Positions 37,561 through 48,800 of a stretch of DNA of 64,000 bases are shown here, piece by piece (position 1 is the stretch's first letter; every line of letters starts with the position of its first letter). The stretch lies in NCBI RefSeq assembly GCF_019703515.2, contig NC_059346.1:13857001-13921000 (forward strand), written 5' to 3'. The notes under the pieces were generated by a model. The model ran no database searches. It had not been told where the DNA came from and saw only the letters and a program-made list of their open reading frames with translations. Both the position numbers and the translations under genes were made by a program. The DNA comes from Myxocyprinus asiaticus (taxonomy: Eukaryota; Chordata; Actinopteri; Cypriniformes; Catostomidae).

Positions 37561-38841
37561 TTTTTTTTTTTTTTTTTTTTTTGCAATTAACAATTTTTAT
37601 TGATTCCAATGACAAATCCAATAAACATAACAGGAAACACGGAATCACATTTCATAAACCTAAACCCTTCCGACCGATCATTCCCACCCCCCACAAACAC
37701 ACACACCCCAGTGGGCTGACATCAAACCAATAATGACACATAAAATAAACAATAAATCAATAGACAGTATTCAGAAAAAAATAAAAGAAATAAGAAAAAA
37801 TAAATAAAAATAAGAATGTACACATACATTCAATACTGCCCATCTCCCTCCACCATCTGCACCCCGAGAGCCCTCCACAAAATCCAAATACCTACCCCAT
37901 TTTATATTAAATAATCCCATGTTGCCCAGCCTTCTACAAACCATCCCCTCAAAAGCCGCCACCCTGCCCAACTCCGCGCACCACTCCAAAAACGAGGGCG
38001 CTCCAGCTGATTTCCATCCCCTAAGGATGACTTGCCTTCCGATCATGACACCAGCCAGGACCCAACTCTTCATGAATCCATCTCCCACATCAATGACCAT
38101 CCCATCGCCTAGAACACAGAGCCTGGGGCAAAATGAAACCTGAGCAGCCAACACCTCACAAATTAAATTCTGAACCTTCAACCAAAAATCTTGAATCTTT
38201 ACACACCACCAAAAAACATGGGCAATGTCTCCATCCTCCAATTGGCATCACCAGCAGGTGGGTGTGTCTTTAAGACCAAGCCTATACAATCTAGAGGGGG
38301 TCCAATAGAATCTATGCAAAATTTTGAATTGCATAAGACGCACCCTTGCATCTCTAGATGCAGACTTAACGTTTTTAAGAATCCTAGCCCACTCTCCCTC
38401 CTCAAATACCAAGTTGAAGTCTTTCTCCCATACTCTCTTAAGAGGTTAAATCTCTGTCCCCTAAACTCTGAATTAACAGGGACTAATAAACTGATGCCTC
38501 AAGCAGTAATCACCTCTCCTAGAGTATCTGCTGCTTTAGGGTGGTGTGTGCTACTCCCAAAGACAGTACAAAGAAGGTGGCACAGTTGTAAATACCTATA
38601 AAACTGAGATCTGTGGATCCCAAAATGTTGAACCAGATTTTCAAACGATCTCAACACTCCACTCTCACATAGATCACCGAGTGTAGTAACCCCCCTCCCA
38701 ATCCACTCCAACCAGCAGAAAGGGGACTTACCGATACACCGATCGGGTTCTGCCATATGCTCGAGGCAACATTTAAATAAATGTCCGATTTAAACATTCT
38801 GGACACTTTTGTCCATACCGAGCGTACATGCGAAATAACGG
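37561..38841 (-). mobile_element. 5'-truncated L1-type retrotransposon (copy 2)
   Basis: It reads on the minus strand from 38841 to a poly(A) tail (T-run at 37558-37582). It contains only the ORF2 C-terminal region, with the same motifs as copy 1: VFWWCVKIQDFWLKVQNLICEVLA, SFCPRLCVLGDG and a preceding RLHR-type stretch at about 38290, in several frames. It is flanked by GGACATACACCATTT (37546-37560) and GGACAAACACCATTT (38842-38856), a 15-bp duplication with one mismatch. It encodes nothing functional. Confidence 0.88.
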
Positions 38842-39096
38842 GGACAAACACCATTTCCTCAGAATTTCTTCCTTCAATACAGCGATCATCTCTTGTCTAG
38901 AGGCCCTCTACCTTCACCGTCGATATACACGAGTCAGCGGGCGGAATCTTCGCGGAAAGACTTTCCGCTCCCCTGCAGTGCTTTGGTAAACATCACATCA
39001 CCTCGCCACTTGACGCTTCGCTGGTGAACGGGCCTCAGCATCCTGATTACCCGCAGTGCTTCGGCAGGGTTTGTGTATCCTTAAAGCAATTGTGTA

Positions 39097-40192
39097 TTGT
39101 ATATATCTATTTATATATCTAAAACAGTCACTTACGTGTTCGCATCTTTCTGTAAGTGTTCCTTGTGCGAGAGACAGATCCTGCCATCAGATCAGCATGA
39201 GAGCTGCGTTTACTGTCTGGGCTGCACCCACGCAGAGACAGCTCTCATGGAGACAGACTGTCCTCACTGTGAGGGCATGAGTCTCAAGATGCTTCACTCA
39301 CAAATCACCCTTGTTCTGAGGGACGATTCAGCCTCACACAACCCTTCCACCCACCTCTTCTGTGATACCCGAGGATTCACACGAGGTGGCACAGTTGGAC
39401 CGCGAGGTCGAGCAGGATGACTTTGAGGTGGTCCTCATGGCAGCATACGCCACGCGAGCCCCTCAATCTCTACGAAGCGCATGTTTTCAGATATGCTATG
39501 TGCGAGACGAGCTCTGGCCTTCTGGAAGAACGGGTGGCCTCATCTCGTTCAGCGGTTCTGACATTGGGGATAATAATGATGATGTTATGTCTCTCGCTGC
39601 ATCATCAGGCGAGTGGTCAGTGGATGATGCTTCCGCCCCTCCCCCTAGCGAGGGTGAGGGACGTGCATACGCCACTGACAGGGAGATGCTCCTCGTCCTT
39701 ACAAGGGCGGTCGAAGAGCTTCACCTTGAGTGGTCTCCCCCAGAGGTACCTGAACAGTCTCGCCTTGATGAATGGTTCCTGCAGTCTGGACAGCATCAAA
39801 TGGCAGCTTCCCATAAATCTGCCCCATTCTTCCCCGAAATTCATAACGAACTGTCTAAATCCTGGCGTGCCCTTCTCAGCGCAAAAAAACACGCCCCATT
39901 CATCCTTCCAAACCATGTCAAAAAACATCCGCACTGGTGGGAAAAGCTTACTAAGCGGCAGGACAAGCTGGATCAGCACTCCACGCAAATGGCGGTGCTC
40001 CAGGTATTTCACGCCAAGCTCTTTAAGCAAATGGATGAGCACATCTTCGATCCAGAGACATTCAAAGAGCTCCGCACCACTACAGACTTAGTGCTGCATG
40101 CCATGAAAGTCACTGCGCAGGCCATCGGCAAGTCCATGGGCAACCTGGCAGTTCTGGATCGACATATGGCTGACCCTCACAGAAATGAGTGA
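39097..40192 (+). pseudogene. DIRS gag-like protein, frameshifted
   Basis: The first part (39097-39420) carries a Cys/His-rich stretch, CSLCERQILPSDQHESCVYC followed by LGCTHAETALM and CPHCEGM, which is typical of DIRS gag. The frame then shifts near 39380 and continues at 39362-40192 (residues WRALLSAKKHAPFILPN, LHAMKVTAQAIGKSMGNLAV). Another frame carries on at 40185-40616 with the FGGSVNKSAERYIA region. The protein would form the particle of the element. It is broken by at least two frameshifts. Confidence 0.7.
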
Positions 40193-40834
40193 TAAGGAAA
40201 AAGCTACTCTGTTGGATGCTCCAGTGTCTCCAGCCGGCCTATTTGGCGGCTCTGTGAATAAGTCTGCTGAGCGTTACATCGCGATTCAGCAGCAGTCACA
40301 GACTAGATTCCCAAATAGAGTACATCACAGCCGGTTCGCCCTCGCTCTGTTTCGAGCCAGTGCCCAACTAAAAGCCCCATACCTGCTGCCTTACCGGCAC
40401 CTGCATATCAGTATGTGCAGCAAAAGTGCTCATGACGGGCACAACCCTTTTAAGCGGAAAGCAGAGCCCACGATTCCCTCCGGGTCTGCTCCAAAAAAGG
40501 CTCAATTGGAGACACAATACACTGTTCCCCATCTACCCACTACTGTTTGTAAGGAAAGGAATATTGTTGTTCACAATATTGATCGAAATGTTGTTCCTGT
40601 GTCTTGCACTCAATAAATGCAATAAAAAAATGCAATAAATGCAAAAAAGAATTCAGCATTCGTTGCAAATGCACGAGATGCTCACACATTCTCAATAAAG
40701 AGCGTTTTTCCTCTTCAAAGCACACACATTTCGTGCAACTGCTTCCCTATGGTGAGTGACACATTATATCATATGGTAAACAAACCAAATTGCAGTGAGG
40801 TGTCTCACTGGGTCAAGTTGTCAGGTGGAAAGCA

Positions 40835-41740
40835 GTGACTACGGATGCTTCCAACACAGGTTGGGGGGCGGTGGGCGAAGAAAGTGTGGCACATCAACCG
40901 CCTAGAGCTGTCAGCTGTGTTTCTAGCCTTAAAGGCTTTTCAGTCAGAAATAGTGAACTGTCACGTCCTGGTTCGCTCAGACAACATGACAGTTGTGGCA
41001 TATATAAAACGCCAAGGCAGAATTCATTCACCGCCACTGTTGAGACTGACGCGTCGCCGCCTCCTATGGAGTGAGCATCATCTCAACTCCCTGAGAGCAA
41101 CATATGTCCCAGGCTGCCTGAATTACAGCGCATACCTACTGTGATACCGGGCGAACGGAGACTTCATCTTCAAACTGTATTGAGGATTTGGGAAATATTC
41201 GGCAAAGCAGAAATTGATCTATTTGCCTCAGTGGGGAATACCCACTGTCCCCACTGGTACTCAAAATCACAAGCCCCATTGTGAGCGGATGCAATGGCCC
41301 ACAAATGGCCGGCGAAACACAAATGTACATTTCCCCTGGTATGTCTGATTCACTCTGTCATTTGCAAAGTCCGAGAGGACAAGGAAACGATTCTAATGGT
41401 TGCGCCAAAATGGCCCAACCAGCCATGTTTTCTGGAAATGACAGAGATGCTGTACAGCTCGCTATGGGAAATACCACTGAGTAGGGATCTCTTCTCTCAG
41501 GCGCAAGGCACAATCTGGCATCCCCAGCCCCAGCTGTGGAACCTGCATGTGTGGCCCCTGAATGCACCAGAACTGACACATTCAGTCATGAACACCATTT
41601 TACAGGCCAAAGCGCCATCCACGAGACGCCTCTACGTGCTAAAATGGATGGTGTTCACTGATTGGTGTCTCTCACATGGCAAAGACCCAGTAAACTTCCC
41701 CATACATGAAATTCTCATATTTCTTCAAGAGCGAGCATGA
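40835..41740 (+). pseudogene. DIRS RNase H and linker region, frameshifted
   Basis: TTDASNTGWGAV at 40835 is the conserved RNase H opening with its catalytic Asp. It continues in the next frame as WHINRLELSAVFLALKAF (catalytic Glu) and LVRSDNMTVVAYIKRQGR (Asp). SLRATYVPGCLNYSAYLL follows. Further on, the frame from 41294 (MAHKWPAKHKCTFPL) covers the linker to the recombinase and ends FLQERA. The shifts between the three frames show it is not translated as one protein. Confidence 0.75.
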
Positions 41741-42121
41741 TTTAATCATAAAGTTCCATAAAGGAGCAAGATGATTAAACTCACCTCGCCCAGCTACAGT
41801 CCTGACTTGGGTATTAACTTTAGTCCTAAAAGCTCTTGCAAGGCTCCCCTTTGAGCCTTTGGACTCTGTTTATTTGCTGCATAAGATATTTAGGTTTTTT
41901 AGAGAATGTATTTTTAACAAGTGTATTTTGTCTTACTGTACTGGCAGAGTTTTTATAGTCAAAACAAGTGGAAAAAAAAAAATCTACCAGTGCTGAAGAA
42001 GTAATCCAAAGTATTTACAATACGTTACTGACCTTGAGTAAACTAACGGAATGTTACAAATTACAATTTACAGCATGCATTCTGTAATCTGTAGTGAAAT
42101 ACGTTTCAAAAATAACCCTCC

Positions 42122-42917
42122 CAACCATGTCCACAGGTACACCTCCAATTCAGTACACCTCCTATCAGAAGCTAATTGGCTAATTGTCTAAAGGCTTGAC
42201 ATAATTTTCTGGAATTTTCCAAGCTGCTTAAAGGCACTGTTAACTTAGTACATGTAGACTTCTGACCCACTGGAATTGTGATAGTCAATTAAAAGTGAAA
42301 TAATCTGTCTGTAAACAATTTTTGGAAAATTACTTGTGTCATGCACAAAGTAGACATCCTAAACAACTTGCCAAAACTATAGTTTGCTCATTTTAAATCT
42401 ATGGAGTGATTATAAAAATGAGTTTTGGGGGGCCTGGGTAGCTCAGTGGTAAAATATGCTGGCTACCACCCCTGGAGTTCACTAGTTCGCTAGTTTGAAT
42501 CCCAGGGTGTGCTGAGTGACTCCAGCCAGGTCTCCTAAGCAACCAAATTGGTCCGGTTGCTAGGGAGGGTAGAATCACATGGGGTAACCTCCTTGTGGTC
42601 GCTATAATGTGGTTCGTTCTCGGTGGGGCGCGTGGCGAGTTGAGCTTGGTTGCCGCGGTGGATGGCGTGAAGCCGCCACACGCGCTATGTCTCCGTGGCA
42701 ACGCGCTCAACAAGCCACGTGATAAGATGCGCGGGTTGACGGTCTCAGATGCGGAGACACCTGGGATTCGTCCAACGCCACCCGGACTGAAGCGAATCAC
42801 TACGCGACCACGAGGACTTAAAGCACATTGGGAATTGGGCATTCCAAATTGGGAGAAAAAAAAAAAATTATTTTATGACTTCAACCTAAGTGTATGTAAA
42901 CTTCTGACTTCAACTGT
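42122..42917 (-). mobile_element. Solitary end of a Sleeping-Beauty-type Tc1 element, split by a SINE
   Basis: The stretch matches, in the same direction, the right-hand 340 bp of the element at 51432-53057. Shared text includes 'cctatcagaagctaattg', 'ccaagctgcttaaaggcac' and the terminal repeat 'gtatgtaaacttctgactt' ending at 42917. A SINE at 42427-42871 interrupts it about 30 bp before the terminal repeat. The rest of the element, including the transposase, is absent. Confidence 0.8.
42427..42871 (+). mobile_element. Full-length tRNA-derived SINE (HAmo-like), copy 2
   Basis: It begins GGGGCCTGGGTAGCTCAGTG (Pol III A box), with the B-box region at about 42490-42502 (AGTTTGAATCC). The body matches copy 1 through 'ggttgctagggagggtaga', 'acacgcgctatgtctccg' and 'gggaattgggcattccaaattgggag'. 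It ends in an A-run at 42859-42869. It is inserted in the Tc1 terminal region. Confidence 0.88.
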
Positions 42918-43325
42918 AGTTGAAGCACCTTTGGCAACGATTACAGCCTCAAATCTTTTTGGGTGTGATGTGACAAGCATTGCATACCTGTATTTGGGGG
43001 TTTTCTGCCATTCTTCCCTTCAGATCCTCTCAAGCTCTGTCAGGTTGTATGGGGACCATCGATGGACAGCTATTTTCAGGTCTCTCCAGAGATGTCTGAT
43101 TGGGTTCAAGTCCGGGCTCAACCCAGAGCAGTCCCCCAGTCCCTGCCACTGAAAAACACCCCCACAGCATGATGCTATCACCACCATGCTTCACCGTTGG
43201 GATGGTGTTGCACAGGTGATGAGCTGTGCCTGGGTTCCTCCAGATTTGATGCTTGAAATTGAGGCCAAACAGTTCAATCTTCGTTCATCAGACTAGAGAA
43301 TCTTGTTTCTCACAGTCTAAAAGAC

Positions 43326-43674
43326 CTATAGATGTTTTTTGTGTGTCTTGCACTGAGGAGAGGCTTCCATCTTTCTGCAAGTTTCTCCCATCTCCACACA
43401 TGATCTCTGGAGCTCAACCAGAGTGACCATTGGGTTCTTGGTCACCTCTCTTACCAAGGCCCTTCTCCCCCGATTGCTCAGTTTGGCCAGACGGCCAGCT
43501 CTAGGAAGAGTCCTGGTTGTTCCAAACTTCTTCCTTTTAAAAATTATGGAGGTCACTGTGCTCTTGTGAACCTTCAATGCAGCCAAAAAAATTCTGTAGC
43601 CTTTCCCAGATCTGTGCCTCCATACAATCCTGTCTCTGAGCTCTGCAGTTACTTCCTTTGACCTCATGGCTTGG
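43326..43674 (-). pseudogene. Tc1-like transposase N-terminal half, truncated
   Basis: The frame from the Met in MRSKEVTAELRDRIVW (43674) covers the two helix-turn-helix DNA-binding domains and ends with ETCRKMEASPQCKTHKKHL at a stop near 43326. Downstream pieces (towards 42950) are recognisable only as DNA homologous to the C-terminal half. No catalytic Asp is retained in this frame. Confidence 0.75.
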
Positions 43675-43913
43675 TGTAGAGCCGAGGAGGGTGGGGCCGG
43701 GCTGGAATGAGACACACCCGGTCCCCAATCAGCTTAATGGGGCGCGCGAGGGATAAAGGTGGCCGGGAGCAACAGTTCGAGAGAGAGAGAATTGCAGGCA
43801 GCTGTACTGTGTGTTTTCAGTTGTGTGTTTTGGTTGTGTTTTTTGGTTAATAAATTGTTATTTAAGTTGTCAAGCCGGTTCTCGCCTCCTCCTTTCCACT
43901 AAACCCCCTTACA
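43675..43913 (+). repeat. Left LTR of the miniature element
   Basis: It begins TGTAGAGCCGAGGAGGG and ends CCCCCTTACA. It contains a TATA-like GGGATAAAGG near 43749 and AATAAA at 43849-43854, as an LTR promoter and poly(A) site would. Which strand is transcribed follows from the primer site. Confidence 0.92.
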
Positions 43914-43914
43914 C

Positions 43915-43932
43915 TGGTGCCGAAACCCGGGA
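43915..43932 (+). other. Primer-binding site complementary to tRNA-Phe
   Basis: TGGTGCCGAAACCCGGGA is the reverse complement of the 3' end, including CCA, of vertebrate tRNA-Phe(GAA) as I remember it (GCCGAAA acceptor stem). The match appears complete over 18 nt. Reverse transcription would begin here. Confidence 0.85.
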
Positions 43933-44585
43933 AGGAGGAGGGATTCCCGTCGCAGGATCCTCGACACTGCCATCCACCCAGGGGAGCGCTGCTGCCGTCC
44001 GACGGGGGACGGAGTAGCCCGATCACCCGGACGCGGGGAACGGCCGCCGTCCGCGAGGCGAGTGGGGACGGGACTCCCCGACCGCCTGGAGCGAGGGAGC
44101 CGCTGCCGGGGGCGGAGGAGTGCCCTGCCGTCCCCCAGGAATGCGGAGGGGTCAAGAGAAGACCGTTGTCCGCGGGGGGAGGAGGGAAGTGAGGGAGGAG
44201 AGTCCCCACGGGACGCCGGGAACGCGGAGGGGCGTTCTGTCCGCTGGGGGTTGGAGGTCTGACTCCGGTCCGCCCGGGGAGGAGCGGCTGCAGTCCGCCT
44301 GAGAGGGTGGAGTAGTGATCGAGGACCACGCGACGGCGCATCAGAGAACCGGTCAGTTTCTTTTTCTCTCTCTCCTCTCTCTCTCTCTGTCGCTCCGTGT
44401 TGGCCTTTCCCTCACCATTTTGTGTTGTTGTTTTTTCCCCTCCTGTCTCCTCCCAGGTCGAGGAAGGCGGGGAGGACCCGCCGGCAGTTGGGGCATAAGG
44501 CACGCCCCCCGCCCCCGGAGAGGAAGGGTGGGGGGGATGTACGTCATGCCGGGGGCTCCCCGGCCTGAGGCAACGCCAGGAGGAG

Positions 44586-44824
44586 TGTAGAGCCGAGGAG
44601 GGCGGGGCCGGGCTGGAATGAGACACACCCGGTCCCCAATCAGCCTGATGGGGCACGCGAGGGATAAAGGCGGCCGGGAGCAACAGTTCGAGAGAGAGAG
44701 AATTGCAGGCAGCTGTACTGTGTGTTTTCAGTTGTGCGTTTTGGTTGTGTTTTTTGGTTAATAAATTGTTATTTAAGTTGTCAAGCCGGTTCTCGCCTCC
44801 TCCTTTCCACTAAACCCCCTTACA
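44586..44824 (+). repeat. Right LTR of the miniature element
   Basis: Same length as the left LTR, with six base differences seen by eye, so the insertion is fairly young. It is preceded by the purine tract and followed by the CTTGG duplication. Confidence 0.92.
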
Positions 44825-45162
44825 CTTGGTTTTTGGTCTGATATGCATTTTCAGCTGTGAAACCTTATAGAGACAGGTGTGTGCCTTTCCAAATCATGTC
44901 CAATCAATTGAATTTGCCAAAGGTGGACTCCAATCAAAGTGTAGAAACATCTCAGAGATGATCTAGAAAAATATGATGCACCTGAGCTAAATTTAAAATG
45001 TCATAGCAAAGGGTCTGAATACTTATGTTAATGTGATATTTCAGATTTTTCTTTTTAAAGGGGTATGCGATTGATGTGGAAAAAAATATATAATTTATAG
45101 AATTTTAGCATAAGGTTGCAACATAAAATGTGGAAAAAAAATGAAGGGTTAAGTGCACTGTA

Positions 45163-45743
45163 TATGGTGCACTGTATATGGGAGCTTATTATTTTTTACA
45201 ACTTAATCACTCTGCAACACAAAAAATATGTGCTGTAAAGTCCCTATTAGCAACTGGAATATTTGAATGCATAGTTGCACATTTGTTATTGATAGTTCAT
45301 CAAACTTAAGTCTTATATGAAGTGGTAGCTGATGGTTACTGAAGGAACCAAAAATATTTTTTCCCCTTTTAAACATTCTAAATTCTCAGATGAAAGTTAC
45401 AAGCACAAGACAAAAGCATAGATAAATTATTAAAAACTCTGACATTCAAGGGTTAATCAAGAGCTAAACAATCAAAGAAATACAGTACCTCTGGGCTATA
45501 GCTAAGCACTGTTTCCATGATTGATCCAAGAGCACAAACAATGTTCTGGAATACCAACTAAACCCACTTTATTAATAAGTCATTCTTCCTACAGAGTCAC
45601 ATATTGACCAGAGCTGTGAAACTTTGATGCTATTTCTCGATTTGCCTACTTATACTACACCGTTAAAGTATCTACTTTTTTTGTTATGGAAAAGTATACA
45701 CTTTTGAGTGTGTAGCAAAGTAGTGTGAAAGTATTAAGACATA
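45163..45743. other. Short intergenic stretch, nothing recognised
   Basis: AT-rich sequence with no gene, RNA gene or clear repeat. Confidence 0.5.
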
Positions 45744-45880
45744 CACTCACTGAGCACTTTATTAGGAACCTGTACACCTACATCTTCATGCAATTATCTA
45801 ATCAGCCAATCATGCGGCAGCAGTGCAATGCATAAAATCATGCAGATATGGGTCAGGAGCTTCAGTTAATGTTCACATCA

Positions 45881-48800
45881 AATCAAATCAAATCACTTTA
45901 TTGTCACACAGCCACATACACAAGTGCAATGGTGTGTGAAATTCTTGGGTGCAGTTCCGATCAACATAGCAGTCGTGACAGTGATGAGACATATACCAAT
46001 TTACAATAACATCAAATTAACACAGCACAATTTAAACATCTGATATACACATAATTACACTCAACAATATACAAATAATAACATACACTGTACATTATAC
46101 AATGCACACTATACAGATACACATTATTCAATAAAAATAAAAAATAAAAATATATAAAAAAGTATATATAGTAGTAAATATAGAATGTACAGTATTGTAC
46201 AGTATTGACATTCAGGCTGTCGGTTGATAGTCAGTTGTTAAGAGAGAATATAATATAATAATAATATAATTTATGACAGTCCGGTGTGAGATATAAGAGT
46301 AAGGGTAATAAAGTAAGGGTAATAAAGTGCAGTGCTGATGTATTTTGATTGTGGGAGATCAAGAGTTCAGAAGTCTGATTGCTTGGGGGAAGAAGCTGTC
46401 ATGGAGTCGGCTGGTGCGGGTCCTGATGCTGCGATACCGCCTGCCTGATGGTAGCAGTGAGAACAGCCCATGGCTCGGGTGGCTGGAGTCTCTGATGATC
46501 CTCCGAGCTTTTTTCACACACCGCCTTGTATATATTTCCTGGAGGGAGGGAAGCTCACCTCCGATGATGTGTCTGGCAGTTCGCACCACCCTTTGCAGTG
46601 CTTTGCGGTTGTGGGCGGTGCTATTGCCGTACCAGGCGGAGATGCAGCCAGTCAGGATGCTCTCTACAGTGCAGGTGTAGAACCGTGCGAGGATGTGGCG
46701 GTTCATTCCAAACTTCCTCAGCCGTCTCAGGAAGAAGAGGCGCTGATGAGCCTTCTTCACAACGACTTCAGTGTGGATGGACCATGTGAGTTCCTCAGTG
46801 ATGTGGACACCCAGGAACTTGAAGCTGCTGACTCTCTCCACTGGTGCTCCATTGATGGTGATGGGACTGTGTTCTCTGTCTTTTCTTCTGAAGTCCACCA
46901 CAAGCTGCTTTGTCTTACAGATGTTGAGGGAGAGGTTGTGCTCCTGACACCAGTGTGTCAGAGTGTGCACCTCCTCTCTGTAGGCTGTTTCATCATTGTC
47001 AGTGATCAGGCCTACCACCGTCGTGTCATCAGCAAACTTAATGATGGCATTGGAGCTGTGTGTTGCCACACAGTCATGTGTGTACAAGGAATAAAGTAGT
47101 GGGCTGAGAACACAGCCCTGTGTGGCTCCAGTGTTGAGGGTCAGTGATGAGGAGATGTTGCTGCCTATTCTAACCACCTGGCATCTGCTTGACAGGAAGT
47201 CCAGGATCCAGCTGCACAGCGAGCTGTTTAAGCCCAGAGCCCGGAGTTTCTCATCTAGCTTGGAGGGCACTATGGTGTTGAATGCTGAGCTGTAGTCTAC
47301 AAACAGCATTCTCACATAAGTGTTCTTTTTTCCAGGTGGGAGAGAGCAGTGTGTATCGTAGATGCAATGGCATCATCAGTGGAGCGGTTGTTGCGGTAAG
47401 AAAACTGCAATGGGTCAAGAGAGAGAGGCAGCACAGAGCAGATGTAATCTCTGATTAGTCTCTCAAAGCATTTGCTGATGATGGGGGTCAGAGCAACAGG
47501 ATGCCAGTCATTTAAGCAAGTTATTTTTGATTGTTTTGGAACAGGCACGATGGTGGATGTTTTAAAGCATGTGGGGACTACAGACAAAGAGAGGGAAAGG
47601 TTGAAAATGTCCGTAAAAACACCAGCCAGCTGGTTTGCGCACGCTCTGATGACGCAGCCCGGAATGCCATCTGGGCCCGCAGCTTTGCGGATATTCACCC
47701 GTCGGAAGGATCGGGTTACATCCGCTATAGAGACGGAGAGTGAACTAACCTCTGTAGCTTCGGCCACGAGAGCTCTCTCAGCGAGGGCAGTGTTATTTTT
47801 CCTCAAAACGAGCATAAAAATTATTTAGCTCATCCGGGAGAGAGGCAGCAGTGTTCATGGCAGAGTTTTTATTCCCTTTAAAGTCCGTGATGATGTTAAT
47901 TCCCTGCCACATGCTTCTAGAGTTGGTGGTGTTAAACTGTCCTTCAATCTTGCTCCTGTACTGATGTTCTGCGGTTCTGATGCGGTTTTTCGGAGGGCAT
48001 AACTGGCTTGTTTATGCTCCTCCGCATTCCCGGAATTAAAAGCAGAGGTCCACACATTAAGTGCCGCACGAACGTCGCTATTTATCCATGGTTTCCGATT
48101 CGGATAGATCCGTATTGTTCTGGTCGGAACCACGTCCTCTACGCACTTTTTGATGAAACACATTACGCTATCAGCGTAAAGCTTGATGTCGTCATCAGAG
48201 GCGGACCGGAACATCTCTCAGTCCGTGTGATCAAAACAGTCTTGTAGCACAGAGTCTGATTGGTCCAACCAGCACTGGATCGTTCTGAGGGTGGGTGCTT
48301 CCTGTTTCAGTTTCTGCCTGTAAGCGGGCAGAAGCAGAATGGAGGAGTGGTCCGATTTGCCAAATGGTGGGCGGGGGAGGGATTTGTAGCCATCCCGGAA
48401 GGGAGAGTAGCAATGGTCCAAAACCCGGTCTCCTCGTGTGTTGAAACTAATGTGCTGGTGGTATTTTGGTGCGACTGATTTTAAACTGGCTTTATTAAAG
48501 TCCCCGGTCACAATGAACGCGGCCTCAGGGTGCGCGGTTTCCTGCTCACTTATTCTCCCATACAGTTGCTTGAGTGCCCGGTCTGTGTCAGCTTGTGGCG
48601 GGATGTACACAGCAGTGATAATGACCGCTGTGAATTCCCTCGGTAGCCAGAATAGTCGACACAGAAGCATGAGAAATTCCAGATCAGGAGAGCAGAAAGA
48701 CTTGATAGAATGTACGTTCCTCTGATCACACCAGGATTTGTTGATCATAAAACATACTCCACCACCTCTACTTTTACCTGAGAGGTCTTTCGCTCTGTCC

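Larger units (their letters stand above)
38870..41905 (+). mobile_element. DIRS-type (tyrosine recombinase) retrotransposon, internally deleted
   Basis: The order is a gag-like region (39097-40192), a short broken stretch, then RNase H (40835-41144) and the pre-recombinase region to 41740. A recombinase fragment follows at 41783-41872 (residues TWVLTLVLKALARLPFEPL). The reverse transcriptase expected between gag and RNase H is absent, and the catalytic part of the recombinase is lost. The left boundary is approximate and no terminal repeats were defined. Confidence 0.75.
43675..44824 (+). mobile_element. Miniature LTR retrotransposon without coding genes
   Basis: Two 239-bp LTRs (43675-43913 and 44586-44824) both run TG...CA, and by eye differ at six positions. 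A 5-bp target duplication, CTTGG, flanks it at 43670-43674 and 44825-44829. The primer-binding site lies one base after the left LTR and a purine tract (AGGAGGAG, 44578-44585) abuts the right LTR. The 672-bp interior is very GC-rich. It has no gag or pol motif in any frame; long open frames here are composition artefacts. It must rely on another element's enzymes. It is inserted in the Tc1 transposase start. Confidence 0.92.
42918..45162 (-). mobile_element. Tc1-like element with broken transposase, split by an LTR element
   Basis: It reads on the minus strand. The right terminal part runs through 'gcaaagggtctgaatactta' to 'agtgcactgta' at about 45162, the pattern of the fish/salmonid Tc1 family. 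The transposase start (MRSKEVTAELRDRIVWRHRSG) lies at 43674-43672 and following, immediately beside the LTR insertion. It continues as GRRALVREVTKNPMVTLVEL and then decays. The part with the first two catalytic residues is mostly deleted between 43400 and 43130. The outer left terminal repeat is not visible. Confidence 0.78.

Noticed and set aside
42427..42530. tRNA gene
   Set aside because: The A and B boxes belong to a SINE head. The cloverleaf is not intact, and the same sequence recurs at 17.8-18.2 kb and 58.5-58.7 kb with a SINE body.
43862..44683. Long open frames on both strands in the GC-rich block
   Set aside because: They lie inside the LTR element, overlap each other in several frames, have Pro/Gly/Arg-rich content from base composition, and include LTR sequence. 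No domain is recognisable.
46470..47099. 209-aa plus-strand ORF
   Set aside because: Antisense shadow of the LINE reverse transcriptase.
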